Assembly: GCA_013368445.1 (NCBI GenBank)
Contig: JAACJO010000089.1
Location: forward strand, 1-18,473
From: Leucocoprinus leucothites
Taxonomy: Eukaryota; Basidiomycota; Agaricomycetes; Agaricales; Agaricaceae
Direction of reading: 5' to 3'
Length of the DNA: 18,473 nucleotides
Position 1 is the stretch's first letter. Each line of letters starts with the position of its first letter. Of this stretch, positions 1 to 9,985 are shown piece by piece. The translations under genes were made by a program, and so were the position numbers. A model generated the notes under the pieces. That model saw nothing but the letters and a program-made list of their open reading frames with translations. It ran no database searches and was not told the origin of the DNA.

Positions 1-937
1 TGGACTTCCATCTTAGTAACCTGGCATGCCATATCCCTAGGGGTCCCTATACTCAGAACATCGTCCGACGCATCCAACGCACGACCCGGACGGAGATTAC
101 TTGCTACGCTCAAGTGTCAACAAGCTCCAGAGCGACGTGCACAGAATTCTGAGCACACCTCAGCTGATGACAGGAAAAACTTCCCCACCTAGCATCAAAC
201 CTCAACAACATCATGATGTGGCTACACACAATGCCATATTACCGAGTACACCCCCTCCAATGCCTACTAACGAGCCTCCTCGAAATACCAATCGAGACGA
301 CTCGCCCTGGACGTACTAGTCGAACCTGTGACATATGTCACAGAATGGGTCATATCAAGATGCTTTGCCCGGATATCATTGCACCTGGTGCAACACTTTG
401 CCCCTGGCATTTCACCAAGTATTGTTCCCGAAATCCTTATAAAGGAATTGCTCAACGGGATCTACCCCCAGTCGCCCTGGCAGCACTTTCCATTACCAAG
501 GAGTCGATGCCGCCAAGGCTCTTGCTCTGCAGTCCATCACTGAGTCTACCAGAGTACAGCCCGCCAGTCCGGTGTACCAACCGGTAATCATGGCACCCCA
601 TCACAATGTCGACGGACTTCGATCCGAATGACATAATCCAACATCCACGGCCATTAACACCACCACTCTCGGCCCACCTACAACCCTCCTTTTACGCCAC
701 AACGAGGCCGTAAACCCACACCACAAGGAAGACAGTATGGTCGTCTCCAGACCTCAGTCCATTCCTCCCATCCAAACCATCGAGGATGCAGTCCGAATGG
801 ATGTCCCCATCACAGTGAACTTCTCACATCTATGAAGGAGACGCCCCCTTACACCCCCATATGAAGATGGCAATTATGAATCTCATTATGATGATGAAGC
901 CAACTTCAACATAGATGGTGAAGGTAATTTACCTTAG
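1..937 (+). pseudogene. Gag-like protein with two zinc knuckles, 3' end of element F (degraded)
   Basis: Plus-strand coding remnant, open at the left window edge. One frame runs from about position 41 to 319; other frames carry it further, so at least two or three small indels are present. A zinc knuckle CDICHRMGHIKMLC (CX2CX4HX4C) lies at about 331-372. A second, split by an indel, reads as CTWC followed by an HFTKYC-type half at about 385-425. The last stretch ends in an acidic, Asp/Asn/Tyr-rich tail with a TAG stop at 935-937, and a TGA at 833-835 interrupts it. Paired knuckles suggest a retrotransposon Gag or other nucleic-acid-binding protein. A purine run and an LTR follow it directly, so it is the 3'-terminal coding part of F. 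It is much richer in CpG than the rest of the window. The family is not identified precisely. Confidence 0.6.
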
Positions 938-974
938 TGACTTAGATAGTTACTAAGATGTGGACATCTTAGCT

Positions 975-984
975 AGGAAAGGGA
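975..984 (+). other. Polypurine tract of element F
   Basis: The purine run AGGAAAGGGA ends three bases before the TGTTAT start of the LTR at 988. In LTR retrotransposons this is the primer for plus-strand synthesis and lies just upstream of the 3' LTR. It shows that the LTR at 988 is the 3' LTR of a plus-strand element whose body lies to the left. Confidence 0.6.
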
Positions 985-987
985 TAA

Positions 988-1646
988 TGTTATGTATATT
1001 GATTATATCTAGCATTTGTTCCATCTACAATATGAAGTCGATATTAGCTTTACTTAAGTAATATCGCAATTATATTTTCCTCTTATTTGTTCTTGTATTT
1101 TCTAGTTTGTTTTGACTCATTTACTTTGTCTGTTACAACTCATTATGACTTGTTTGGTTTTGTTGTATTTTGATAATATGTGATTGTTAAATATAGCTGC
1201 GCTATATTTGGACTTACCTTGTGATTGATCAGATGATCAAAGAAGAACTTCTTTAGAAGAACTTCTAAAGCTTCTTTGACAGATCGTGTCTTATATAGTT
1301 TAATTAGCGTTAAGGAAGCTATATGCTTCTCTTCTTTCATTAGAAGCCCTTAGCCCTAGTTAATAATATACAGACTTGTACGTATATAAGTCGTCGACAT
1401 CTATCAAGGAGAAACATTGTTTCTACTTGGTTAGGTGGAGACTCAATACGAGCCTTTATCTATACAAAGTCAAATTGAACTTAAGCCTTAAGATATCAAT
1501 TACTAGAGTCTTTACTCTTATAATCGCCGTATTATAACTCTGACTTAGTAAATGACTTTGTCGCTTACCAAGAAGGAGTCCCCTTTGATAAGATCAACTC
1601 GATACTTATCGCGCCAGCTTAGGACTGGGCCGGCGTCACTATAACA
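988..1646 (+). repeat. 3' LTR of element F
   Basis: About 659 bp, starting TGTTAT and ending ATAACA, a perfect 6-bp terminal inverted repeat. Possible TATA boxes are near 1290 (TTATATAG) and 1382 (GTATATAAG), as expected for a plus-strand LTR promoter. The first 30 bases recur almost unchanged at 18444-18473. The right end abuts the Gag reading frame of element E at 1647, so F inserted into E. The expected target duplication is GGTAT (1647-1651), but its partner lies outside the window. The segment has many CpGs, unlike its host sequence. Confidence 0.75.
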
Positions 1647-2793
1647 GGTATTGCAATTGTTGTTGCTGTTGCTGCTACTGCTGTTGTTGTTGTTGTTGCT
1701 GCCCTGATTAAAGTTAGATGGTTGTGACAAAGAGCTGTGCTGAGGATTAGGCTGAGGGTTATTTGAGGAGTTGGAGGGTTTGGATTGCTTGCACTTGGCA
1801 AGATCCTTTTCCATGGCACAGGCATGGGCTCATTTGTGATCATGTTCCCAATAGCAACTGTCAATGAGCATAGCCATGCAGAGCATTTCCTGGAAGGTAT
1901 CAGGTTTACCCTGTTTGTGGGTGCTGATCAGGTCCTGGATATGATTTGGAAGACCCTTATAGTAGTGATGGCAGAGGACCTCATCACCCCAGCTGAGCTG
2001 TGCAGCATACTTCATAAAGTCAATGTTGTAAGTGGCAATCTTATTGCCCAATTTCATCTGCAGGTTATCAAGAAGTTCAGCTGCATCTGACTTCAGGTTG
2101 GCAACCCCAAAGTGCATGTGGAGCTTGTGGGTAAAAGCATCCCAATACATGATCCAATCATGGAAGACACCTTGCTCCTCCTGAGTGAGGGCAATCTCAA
2201 ACCAGTCTAGAGCTACACCAGTGAGGTAGGTCATTGCAAAGTTGACCTTTTGGCTATCCTCCTGTAACTGGGTTGGGTTGGCACAGAAATAGAGACAACA
2301 TTGGATGAGGAAGGTGTTGAGCTTGTCTGGGTCTGTTCTGCTGAACGTATCTGGGAGGCAAGCTTTATTGATGGGAGCTGCATTAGGTTGAGGATGGTGG
2401 TCAAGGTTATCAGCAAGCCAGGATAACACATCAGCTAAAGAGACCTTGAAAGTGATCATGATAACAAGGACAAGGTGGAGGAGCAGGAAGGTCATCAGAT
2501 GAGGAAGAGGATGAGTTATTGTCATCTGGGTCATTGTTGTTGGGGTCATCAGGATCCTTGGGGCTACTGAGGTGATCTTCAGTGTCTTCCCAATTGTCAT
2601 TCTTGTCATCCTGGTGGAGAGGATCAACATAGTCGAGACCATCTCCATCACCCAGTTCTGAAGGACTGGATGGATTCTGATCAGGTGGCATACTGCCAGG
2701 AGGTGCAGGAGTACTAGGAGGACAAGTGTCATGACAGCAAGGCAACAGATGAGTAGGACAAGGGATTTGAGAGGGTTGGGGAGTTGAAGGCAA
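1647..2793 (-). pseudogene. Ty3/gypsy Gag of element E (3' end cut by F)
   Basis: Gag builds the virus-like particle that packages retrotransposon RNA. ATG at 2791-2793 opens a Pro-rich, then acidic Asp/Asn/Ser-rich N-terminus. A frameshift near 2445-2470 passes into the frame holding the conserved capsid-type domain: KLNTFLIQCCLYF, then a KVNFAMTYLTGVALDWFE block at about 2190-2270, typical of the retrotransposon Gag family. A TGA at 1830-1832 (likely from CGA) interrupts this frame, which then runs through a Ser/Asn-rich stretch, including a (TTG)n-type run on the plus strand, until the F LTR cuts it at 1647. No zinc knuckle or protease remains. It lies downstream of its own 5' LTR (3159-3659) in the same orientation. 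Confidence 0.8.
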
Positions 2794-3158
2794 ATTGGGA
2801 TTTAGATAATGTGAATGGTGGATATGACTGAGAATATGATTATTTTCTGAGCTGCAAGTAGAGCTTTCAGCCAGGGTAGCAGGGACAGAGTTGGAGTATT
2901 TTTGGCTCCTGAGTGGTGGAAGTGGTGGCAGTGGGCTGATGTCTTACTGTAGTACAGGTGTTTGCCATGACAAAGACAAGAGAAGGGAGCAGAGGGATGA
3001 TGCAACAGTAGCAAGGCAAAGTCTGATAATACTATCAAGAACTGGGTTACTAAAGGATGGGGAACAGATCCAATGTTCAAGACTGGGTGTCTAGGACAGG
3101 AGCAGAGATGACTGATCTGGTCATTGAACATGGGAGCATGTCTTGGCCTCAACTTATG
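2794..3158 (-). other. Untranslated leader of element E
   Basis: About 365 bp between the inner edge of the E 5' LTR and the Gag start. No conserved protein is readable on either strand; the open frames here look like chance. The first bases inside the LTR (reading minus, CATAAGTTGAGGCC) should hold the primer-binding site, but I cannot match them confidently to a tRNA end. Confidence 0.5.
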
Positions 3159-3659
3159 TGTTGTACCACTACTGATGCTGACCTGGATTTCAGAAATGGA
3201 TAGAGATGGGAGGGCAAGGAGAGAGCAGAGGTCAGACAAGGTAGTAACATGTGACTTAGTTGATTATCAGACTGAGGAGTACAGTACAAGTTTGACTACT
3301 TATATATGATATGGTGGATAGGGTCGGGTAGTAACAAAACAAAGATATTGCAGAAAAAGGATAAGAGCAGAATTATTGTCCAACATTTCAGAAAGGTTCG
3401 AAGATAAGAATATCTGAGATATCAGAAGGGAACTAAAAATGACAAGGGAAATGGAACATGACATGACATGGGAAAGTCTGAATACAATGCACAAGAAGTC
3501 ACAGGGCAAAGAAGAAGAGTGGAGCAAATGAGGTGGAAGCAAGCTGATCCAATGAGACAGAAGACAAAGCATGCATAAAAAGATTCTAAGTAAGATATTG
3601 ACAGCTGGGCTGGTTGGAAGGATCAGGTTATGACAATGAGGCAAGTTAGTGGTACAACA
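3159..3659 (-). repeat. 5' LTR of gypsy element E
   Basis: A 501-bp block bounded by a perfect 11-bp inverted repeat, TGTTGTACCAC at 3159-3169 and GTGGTACAACA at 3649-3659, so it has the TG...CA ends of an LTR. A TATA-like CATATATAAG lies on the minus strand at about 3299-3308. With E gag downstream on the minus strand, this is the 5' LTR. It interrupts the RT of element C immediately after the GYSDI codons. The expected target duplication is ATATC at 3660-3664; its partner is outside the window. Confidence 0.8.
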
Positions 3660-3664
3660 ATATC

Positions 3665-4240
3665 AGAATAACCATAAATGAAATAACAATAGAAGTTTGT
3701 GAAACCAAGGAAGGATTGTAATATCCTTGACCTTCTTTGGTTTGGGCCAGTCCTGAATAGTTTTTACCTTTTCTTCTGATATTTTCAGACAGTCTGGAGA
3801 AAGAATATAGCCAAGGTATTCAACTATATCAGTATGGAACTCACATTTATCACCACAAGCATAAAGGCCATTTTGGTACAACCTTTTAAGGACTTCACAA
3901 ACATGTTTGTGATGTGAATTAATGTCCTCTGAGTATGGGCAATATCATCAAGATAAACAGCTATGCACATATCAAGAAGATCCTTGAAGATGTTGTTCAT
4001 AAATCACTGGAAGGTAGCAGGAGTGTTAGTGAGACCAAAAGGCATCACAAGCCATTTGAAGACCATAGAAAGTGTGGAATGCAGTTTTCCACTCATTGCC
4101 TTCAAACAATATGAACTAGATCATAAGCATGTCAGAGATCAATCTTGGTATAAATATCAGCCTTTTGTGGAGAATCCAGCAAGTCAGAGATGAGTGGTAG
4201 TGGATAGTGATCTTTCCTAGTGATCTGGTTAAGACCCCCT
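3665..4240 (-). pseudogene. Ty3/gypsy reverse transcriptase fragment of element C
   Basis: This is RT, which copies the element's RNA into DNA. Read from 4240 downward: [20 protein letters not shown], then YTKIDL and HAYDLV, then WLVMPFGLTNTPATFQ, then the catalytic YLDD box at 3944-3955, then KCEFH and VEYLGYILSP, and the thumb motif FLGFTNFY near 3700. In-frame stops (for example TGA after YTKIDL) and several frameshifts break it. The N-terminal fingers are missing because Gag is fused directly to RT near 4235. The 3' side is cut by the E LTR. Orientation and position fit the same element as the Gag at 10838-11433. Confidence 0.85.
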
Positions 4241-4293
4241 TGAGAAAGGTCATTTGCCAAAGCTAACCTTTGTATGTTCTGTAGTGAATTGAA
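4236..4293 (-). pseudogene. Second piece of element C Gag
   Basis: Reading minus from 4293, the frame gives [12 protein letters not shown] and, after a 1-nt slip, an AMTFLKGG-like sequence. This lines up with KVNFAMTYLTG of the E Gag and continues the C Gag broken off at 10838. Removing the AB LTR and one copy of its target duplication joins the two Gag pieces in frame. Within a few bases of 4236 the sequence switches to RT, across a run of G/C. Confidence 0.7.
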
Positions 4294-4298
4294 AACAG

Positions 4299-4827
4299 TG
4301 ACAAGGCAGAAATGTGATTGTTAAGGTAATAAAGGGAATGTAGTCAGATAGTGAATGATAGGTAACAATAATAACAATAACAACCAATACTCCTAAACTC
4401 AATACAAGTTCATGGGAGGTTAATCAGTAAAGAAGGATGTTTCACAAAAAGTGCAAAGGTTGATAATGATAGATAATGGAAGTTGTCAGTAGACCAGTTT
4501 TGTACTGGAATGTCCAGTTTGCAAAAGGTACTCAATGATCCTTGTTATGTGATGCTGCACAACTACAAGTCCCCTTAAAATGCAGAAGTGTAATAGACTT
4601 AATATTTATAGCTCGTTGCTTTTGCTAACACTTGGCACTATCACAATATAACTGCCACTGACTAGCACTGCTCCTGGATACTGGATGCAATATACAGCTT
4701 ATAAGTCTTTCCAGACTTCTTCACACTCTGAACTTATATGAATCTCACAGTAATGTTCTTTCTCAAAAGGTGTTTTCCAATTCTTTAATGGTCTATGACT
4801 GAAGAATACTCAATACACTTTTTACTA
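4299..4827 (-). repeat. Solo LTR AB1, distal part (split by the pogo element)
   Basis: Aligns along its length with 7606-8130, the first part of the uninterrupted copy AB2. Starts TG at 4299, directly after ACAG (4295-4298), which recurs at 10834-10837 after the other end; this is the target-site duplication. The pogo element interrupts the LTR at TA 4826-4827. Orientation is inferred as minus because the other end, read minus, begins TGTTATGG like the other LTRs here. Confidence 0.75.
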
Positions 4828-4844
4828 CTGTTGATGACCCTGAA
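4828..4844 (+). repeat. Left terminal inverted repeat of the pogo element
   Basis: 17 bp identical to the reverse complement of 9967-9983. Weaker similarity continues inward (CTGGGCC here against TCTGGCC at the other end). Transposase is expected to bind and cut here. Confidence 0.9.
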
Positions 4845-5413
4845 CTGGGCCACCCTGGGAACCTAGCCACTTCCTCAATATCTCAAGGAGGAGGCCATTG
4901 TAGTGCAATTAGTGATTTTGTACTATTATAGACTAAAGTTGGTATTGTTTTGTTAAGATTTCCAGTGAGATGAAAGTTATCTTCTATCAGAAAACTGTCC
5001 ATCAAATGCCAAAAAAAGCTTGTATTCCGAATTTGGTAAGTGTTTTGAGCAAAATGATGCACAATTTGCTCATTTTCCTCCAAATTGATACTCCTCAAAG
5101 AAGCACTAGTTTTTCTCCCAGGTATGATGATGTTATTATGAAATACATGAGTCTCCAGTGGGTGCCTCCTCCTGATTTTTATATATGTCAATAGATTAGA
5201 TCTTCGAGCTTCTGATTCTGTCATGCTTGTATTTTTATCTTTTTTTTTTCAGTGACTAGATTGACCCACCATTAGATACCATTTATGGCATTGTTTCTAT
5301 CAAAAGTCTGCTAGAAAAACCCTTCCTGGCATGCCATACCCCCTGTGAATGATCAGATAATAGTTAGAGGATTCAATATAGATGGTTTTTGACCCCACAG
5401 TCACCATGCCACT
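4845..5413 (+). other. 5' non-coding region of the pogo element
   Basis: About 570 bp between the inverted repeat and the transposase ATG. AT-rich, no conserved protein on either strand; it presumably holds the promoter. A T-rich run lies at 5238-5249. I see no assignable element. Confidence 0.5.
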
Positions 5414-5735
5414 ATGAACACTACAGAGAACTCAACTTGCCCTGCTAATCCAGATGTGGATAATATCCTCAGTCCTGAGGAACATATTCAACTGGCAATT
5501 CAAGCAATTGATAACTCACCTTTGCTTCCTGATGGGACTCAGGAATACAAAATTTGTGCTGCTACCTGTGATTCAATGTCCCACCATCCACCCTGACTGC
5601 TTGTCTTAATGGAGTCCAAACTCAAAAAGAAGCACATGAGCATGAGTGTTGGTTGACTCTTGCACAAGAGAATGTGGTTGTGGAATGGGTAAAGGTTATA
5701 GGCAGAGGGGCTTGCCAGTTACTGGAGAAATGTTG

Positions 5736-6283
5736 TGTCACAATCTGTGATCACGACCTCTCCAATTTGATCTCCAACTATTTTTTTTGATTTCCAATTC
5801 CCATGATTTTTCATTATCTATCATTTCTATAAATATTTCATAGCCTATCTCCACTCATCATTCTATCCTCCTTTCATTTGCGCTCATATTCATTTCTGCC
5901 ATTCCATTTATGTTTGTTGTTCTCCATCATGTCGCATTTGTTGTTGTCTATTTACTTTTCGTTTATCTGTTTTATTCATTTATCGTTGCATTGTGAGTTT
6001 CACGATATTTATATGTTATTTGTCTAATTTCGTGTTATCTTAAATATGTTGCTACTAGCTCATGTATTATCCATTCTGAATATCGACTAAGATTCCACTC
6101 TGAATTCTCTGTCCCTTATTCCTTCAGTGTTGAATTCCAATTTGCACTGCCTGTCATCTTCCTTGTAAGACCAAATCAGTCGACGCAATATTGGAAGGGC
6201 ACAGCACATATGCTGAAGCCAACAACTGACCTCTCGTAACTTTTGTGCACTTAGTAAGTGCTGGTATTTCGCAAATCTTGACA
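5736..6283 (+). repeat. Solo LTR of family C inside the transposase gene
   Basis: 548 bp, TGTCA at the start and TGACA at the end, flanked by a perfect 5-bp duplication TGTTG (5731-5735 and 6284-6288). Aligns along its whole length with 12383-12928 and, inverted, with 17670-18010 plus 11525-11735. With no internal region it is a solo LTR, the usual product of recombination between the two LTRs of a full element. Removing it brings the two HTH parts of the transposase together. Confidence 0.92.
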
Positions 6284-7351
6284 TGTTGGCAGATTATGCT
6301 CATGATATTTGTGGGAAGGAAGTCGGCAAGAACAGGGCTCAGAAGTTTGTGGAGAGGCATCTGGACCTCAAAGTCAAGTGGACAACTACTCTGGAAGAGT
6401 GCCGTGCTCACTCACTCAATCCCACTATTGTTGCTGACTTCTTTGATGTTTTCAAGATGATCATCTTGGAGTATGATATCCCTCACGAGAACATCTATAA
6501 TGCTGATGAGAAAGGTGTTCAGCTTAGTGTTGGTCACACTGTGGCTGCAATTGTTGATCGAAATCAAAAGACTGTACAACAGGTAGAAAATGGGAACAGA
6601 GAGATGGTCACAATCATTGAGGCAATCTGTGCAGATAGGAGTGCTCTTCCCCCTTCTGTCATCTTTCAGGGCTCACATTGAAACCTTGAGTGGGGATGTA
6701 ATAACCCATGTAGGGCAAGGTACCATTTTAGGCTTATCTCTGATCAGCTGAATGGATCACTAATCCCACTTTGTAGCATCTCTGTCTTGCCAAATGGCTG
6801 GACTAACAAGGAGCTCCGTAGGCTCTGGCTTGAGCATGACTTCGAGCCCATGTCTCAAAAGCAGAAAACCTCTGATCATCATCATTTGTTGATCCTTGAT
6901 GGCCATAATTCCCACTGCACCTACAAATTCTGTAAGGTTGTGATGCAGGCATCAATTATTGTGATCTGCCTCCCCTCACATATGACTCATGCACTCTAGC
7001 CATGTGATATTGGTGTCTTCAGTCCCCTCACACAAATGTGGAAGACTGAAGTCAACCAGTGTACTCGAAATGGCATCTCCATTACGAAAACCAACTTTCT
7101 CGAGCATTACTCAACTGCCCACAGAAAGGCTTTTAAGCCTTCTACAATCATCTCTGTATTTGCAAAGGCAGGAATTTATCCACTTAATCTATCCGCAATT
7201 CCTCTCTCAGCATTTGAGCCATCCAAACTTACCTCAACTCAGGCAGCCATGCCAATTCCACTAACCTTACCCCAAGTTCTCAAGCCAATGGATAATGCAG
7301 AAATTATCTCTGCTGACTTTGACACCACTACCAGTGAGATAATTATGGCTG

Positions 7352-7377
7352 CTACTACTACTACTACTACTACTACT
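7352..7377 (+). repeat. (CTA)n microsatellite in the transposase
   Basis: About eight CTA/ACT units encoding a poly-Thr run just after the catalytic domain. It probably expanded by slippage in a linker without fixed structure. Confidence 0.8.
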
Positions 7378-7605
7378 CCAGTGGCTAGCGAGGATCCTCT
7401 CTCAAGTGCATCAGGTGCACAGGCACATTCTGCCATACCCCCTGAACCAACTCCCCAGTTTTCCATTTCCAGAATGCCTCCTCCCCTAGGCCCAAAAGCC
7501 TCTCGTAATGATCTTCATAGCCAAAACAATCATCTTTGCCTTTTATTGGAATGGTCACACATCGAGCTTGAAAAGGCGTATGCAATCCAGAAGCTAATGG
7601 AACAC

Positions 7606-8981
7606 TGAAGAGGTAGAAATGTGATTGTTAATGTAATAAAGGGAATGTAGTCAGATAGTGAATGATAGGTAATGTTAATAACAATAACAACCAACACTCC
7701 TAAACTCAATGCAAGTTCATGGGAGGTTAATCAATAAAGAAGGATGTTTTGCGAAGCACAAAGATTGATAATGAAAGATAATGGGAGTTGTCTGTAGACT
7801 GGTTTGTAATGGAATGACCAGTTTGTAGAAGACACTTGATGATCCCTGTTATGCAACGCTGCACAACTACAAGTCCCTTAGAATGCAGAAGTGTAATAGA
7901 CCAGTATTCATGAATTGTCACTTTCACTAACATGTGGCACTATCACAATACAACTGACACTGACTAGCACCACTCCTGGATACTAGATGCAATATACAGC
8001 TTATAAGTCTTTTCCAGACTTCTTCACACTCTGAACTTATATGAATCTCACAGTAATGTTCTTTCTCAAAAGGTGTTTTCTAATTCTTTAATGGTCTATG
8101 ACTGAAGGGTGCTCAAGACACTTTTTACTACTCACTCAGATATGTTGTATGGGACAGTCTCTAAGCATAGCCTTAGCAGGTGAGATTTCTTGCTAGACTA
8201 TATGCTCGAGAAAGGTTTATATTGGTTTTGCAAAAGTACTAAAGGAGTAATTACATGGATGACACATACATATTGTTAATAATAAAAGGAGATTTATTGA
8301 AAGGTTGTTCAATAGGAGTATCTCTGGGTTTTCTTTGGGGTTTAAGTGTTAACACATCCTTTTGTGAAGGTGTGCTTACTCCTGCTCCTCTGATATCATG
8401 AGATCTCTATCACTGCTGATGGTTGTCTTATTCTGCAAAAGCCTGTTCCTGACTGTAACAATGTCTACTAGTCAGTAGTCAAGTGCTGACACATCCTGTT
8501 AGTTTCCACTAATCTAGTTCTATAATCAAGTGGGTCATTCAGTGCCCATGTGGAATTTCTCCAGCTTTTGCAAAAGAGTATACTTCTGCTGTAGCGATGT
8601 TAAAAAGATAGGACTTCTGCGAATGTGCACAAGTACCTGTCTGGATCAGAAGGCTAAGCCTTTGATCTCCGATTAGTTAGTCCATCATTGTTCCTTCAAG
8701 AGAGACCTCAACCAGATCAATACCCAGGTTACAGGCTAAGATTACAAAGGGTCATAGGGTACACATCCTGACTGCGTTCGCTAAGTCTTGACATCATCCC
8801 ATAGCCTCTTGTTACTCTTGATCATTAATGGTCATTTTGTGAATGTGCTGTGCTTTTGCGAGTGTGTGTGTTACACTAGGGTCTTACAGTAGGGTTCCTA
8901 AATGTCTATACAGTTGCCCAATATATTGACTATATAATCGAATTTAATGATTTCACAGCTAATGCCATTTGGGCCATAACA
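7606..8981 (-). repeat. Solo LTR AB2, uninterrupted, inside the transposase gene
   Basis: 1376 bp with TG...CA ends, colinear with AB1 (4299-4827 joined to 9986-10833). It carries the unoccupied pogo target TACTACTCACTC at 8126-8137. The target duplication is decayed: ACAC at 7602-7605 against ACGT at 8982-8985. Across it the transposase frame continues from KLME to RENEQL. No ORF of note within it. Read minus it begins TGTTATGG, like the D and F LTRs. No internal part of an AB element is present in the window. Confidence 0.8.
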
Positions 8982-9525
8982 ACGTGAAAATGAGCAGCTT
9001 TGCATGGTTGCATTTCACAAAGATAAGAGTAAGAAAAAGAAAACTTACAGCAGTTCAGAGGCCTGCCATATGACAAGTGAAGAAACCATGGATGAGCTTG
9101 CCAAGATGGAATTCATGACCAAATGGAAGGATGTAATGAAGGAGGCTGGGCAACACTTCAAGATTCGGAGGCAGATGATCATCCAACATGAGTAGGAGGT
9201 GGTAAAGGAGAAGAAGAAAGCTGAGCAGGATAGGAAGAGGCAAGAGCGTCAGGAGGAGCAGCAGTGCAAGGCAGAGGCTAAAAGGGTAGAGAAGGCTACT
9301 AAGGCTGCAGCATGAGAGGTGGAGCAGGTATTGAAGGCAACAAAGAAGTGGGGAAAGAAGGGGAGGAAAGCCACAAAAAAGAAGTCAACTCAAGATCATG
9401 ATGCCTTTATGGAAGGTTTGAACATACCACTGCCCAACTCCCATCCTTCAACTCCTAGTAGTGAGCTCTCATTCTCATTGTCATTTTCGGACCCAGAGAC
9501 ACCAGGTGAGTGCTATGAGCCTTGA

Positions 9526-9966
9526 TTCCTGGATAGTTGATAGACATGTAATTTTAGGTGTTGTAAATGAAGAATCTGCCGAAGAAATCAGTACTGGCCA
9601 TCATAGGAACCCAAGGAGAGCTGTTTGAACCAAGTAGAGCATACCAAGAATGTAGAAATATGTAATACTCACTCAATTGGGTGGTGGATGTGGATTATTT
9701 GATGAAAGATAAACTGATAAGAGCCTATTATTGTGTATTTGGTGTGACTTGATGGGTGGCTCCAACACCCTGGCCAGATACCCAGGTAAGCCATGATTTC
9801 AAGTACCCCACCTTTAAATATTTGTACAGCTTGTGTATAGCCTCAGATTTTCTTCTTCTTCTACACAATTATATTTGAGAAGCTTCACTATCAGGCTGCA
9901 TTGGTTTCAAGGCTAATGCATACTTTACATGACATGTACATACTGCCAAACCCTTATCCGGCCAGA
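9526..9966 (+). other. 3' non-coding region of the pogo element
   Basis: About 440 bp between the transposase stop and the right inverted repeat. No conserved coding sequence. A pyrimidine run (TCTTCTTCTTC) lies at about 9848-9862. Confidence 0.5.
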
Positions 9967-9983
9967 TTCAGGGTCATCAACAG
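9967..9983 (-). repeat. Right terminal inverted repeat of the pogo element
   Basis: Exact reverse complement of 4828-4844, followed by the TA duplication at 9984-9985 and then by the resumed AB LTR sequence (CTCACTCAG). Confidence 0.9.
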
Positions 9984-9985
9984 TA

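Larger units (their letters stand above)
5414..9525 (+). pseudogene. pogo-family transposase (HTH + DDD), interrupted by two solo LTRs
   Basis: Cuts and inserts the transposon. Starts at ATG 5414; the upstream ATG at 5406 meets a stop after three codons. Order: N-terminal region with a psq-type helix-turn-helix (PSTLTACLNGV, about 5584-5616), a CENP-B/Tc5-type second HTH (LADYAHDICGKEVGKN onward, 6286-6420), then the DDE_1 catalytic core. Catalytic Asp codons are visible at 6505 (DEKG), 6898 (LDGHNSH) and 7006 (PCDIGVF), with 35 residues between the last two. The C-terminal tail (8983-9525) is Lys/Glu-rich and basic, preceded by a poly-Thr run. Joined across the insertions it would be about 727 codons. 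Damage: one-base losses near 5577 and 5705; in-frame stops at 6679 (TGA), 6997 (TAG), 9193 (TAG) and 9313 (TGA). Confidence 0.9.
4828..9983 (+). mobile_element. pogo-like DNA transposon (Tc1/mariner superfamily), nested
   Basis: The left end reads CTGTTGATGACCCTGAA (4828-4844) and the right end is its exact reverse complement (9967-9983). Both ends are flanked by TA (4826-4827 and 9984-9985), the target duplication of Tc1/mariner/pogo elements. The intact copy of the same target in AB2 (TA at 8129-8130) shows the pre-insertion sequence, so the boundaries are exact. Total 5156 bp; about 3.2 kb without the two solo LTRs and their extra target duplications. It carries one transposase gene on the plus strand. 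Confidence 0.92.

Noticed and set aside
20..34. 14-bp match CCTGGCATGCCATA to about 5325-5338
   Set aside because: Its core is a palindrome and the flanks do not match; chance is enough.
1650..1700. TTG/CTG trinucleotide run as a regulatory repeat
   Set aside because: It encodes the Ser/Asn-rich linker of the E Gag on the minus strand; low-complexity coding explains it.
2802..3239. 145-codon minus-strand open frame
   Set aside because: It overlaps the E leader and LTR end (3159 onward) and has no conserved motif; LTR structure explains the region better.
4299..8130. Pair of ~525-bp direct repeats (4299-4827, 7606-8130) as LTRs of one element
   Set aside because: Same reason: these are the first parts of AB1 and AB2; AB1 is cut by the pogo left end.
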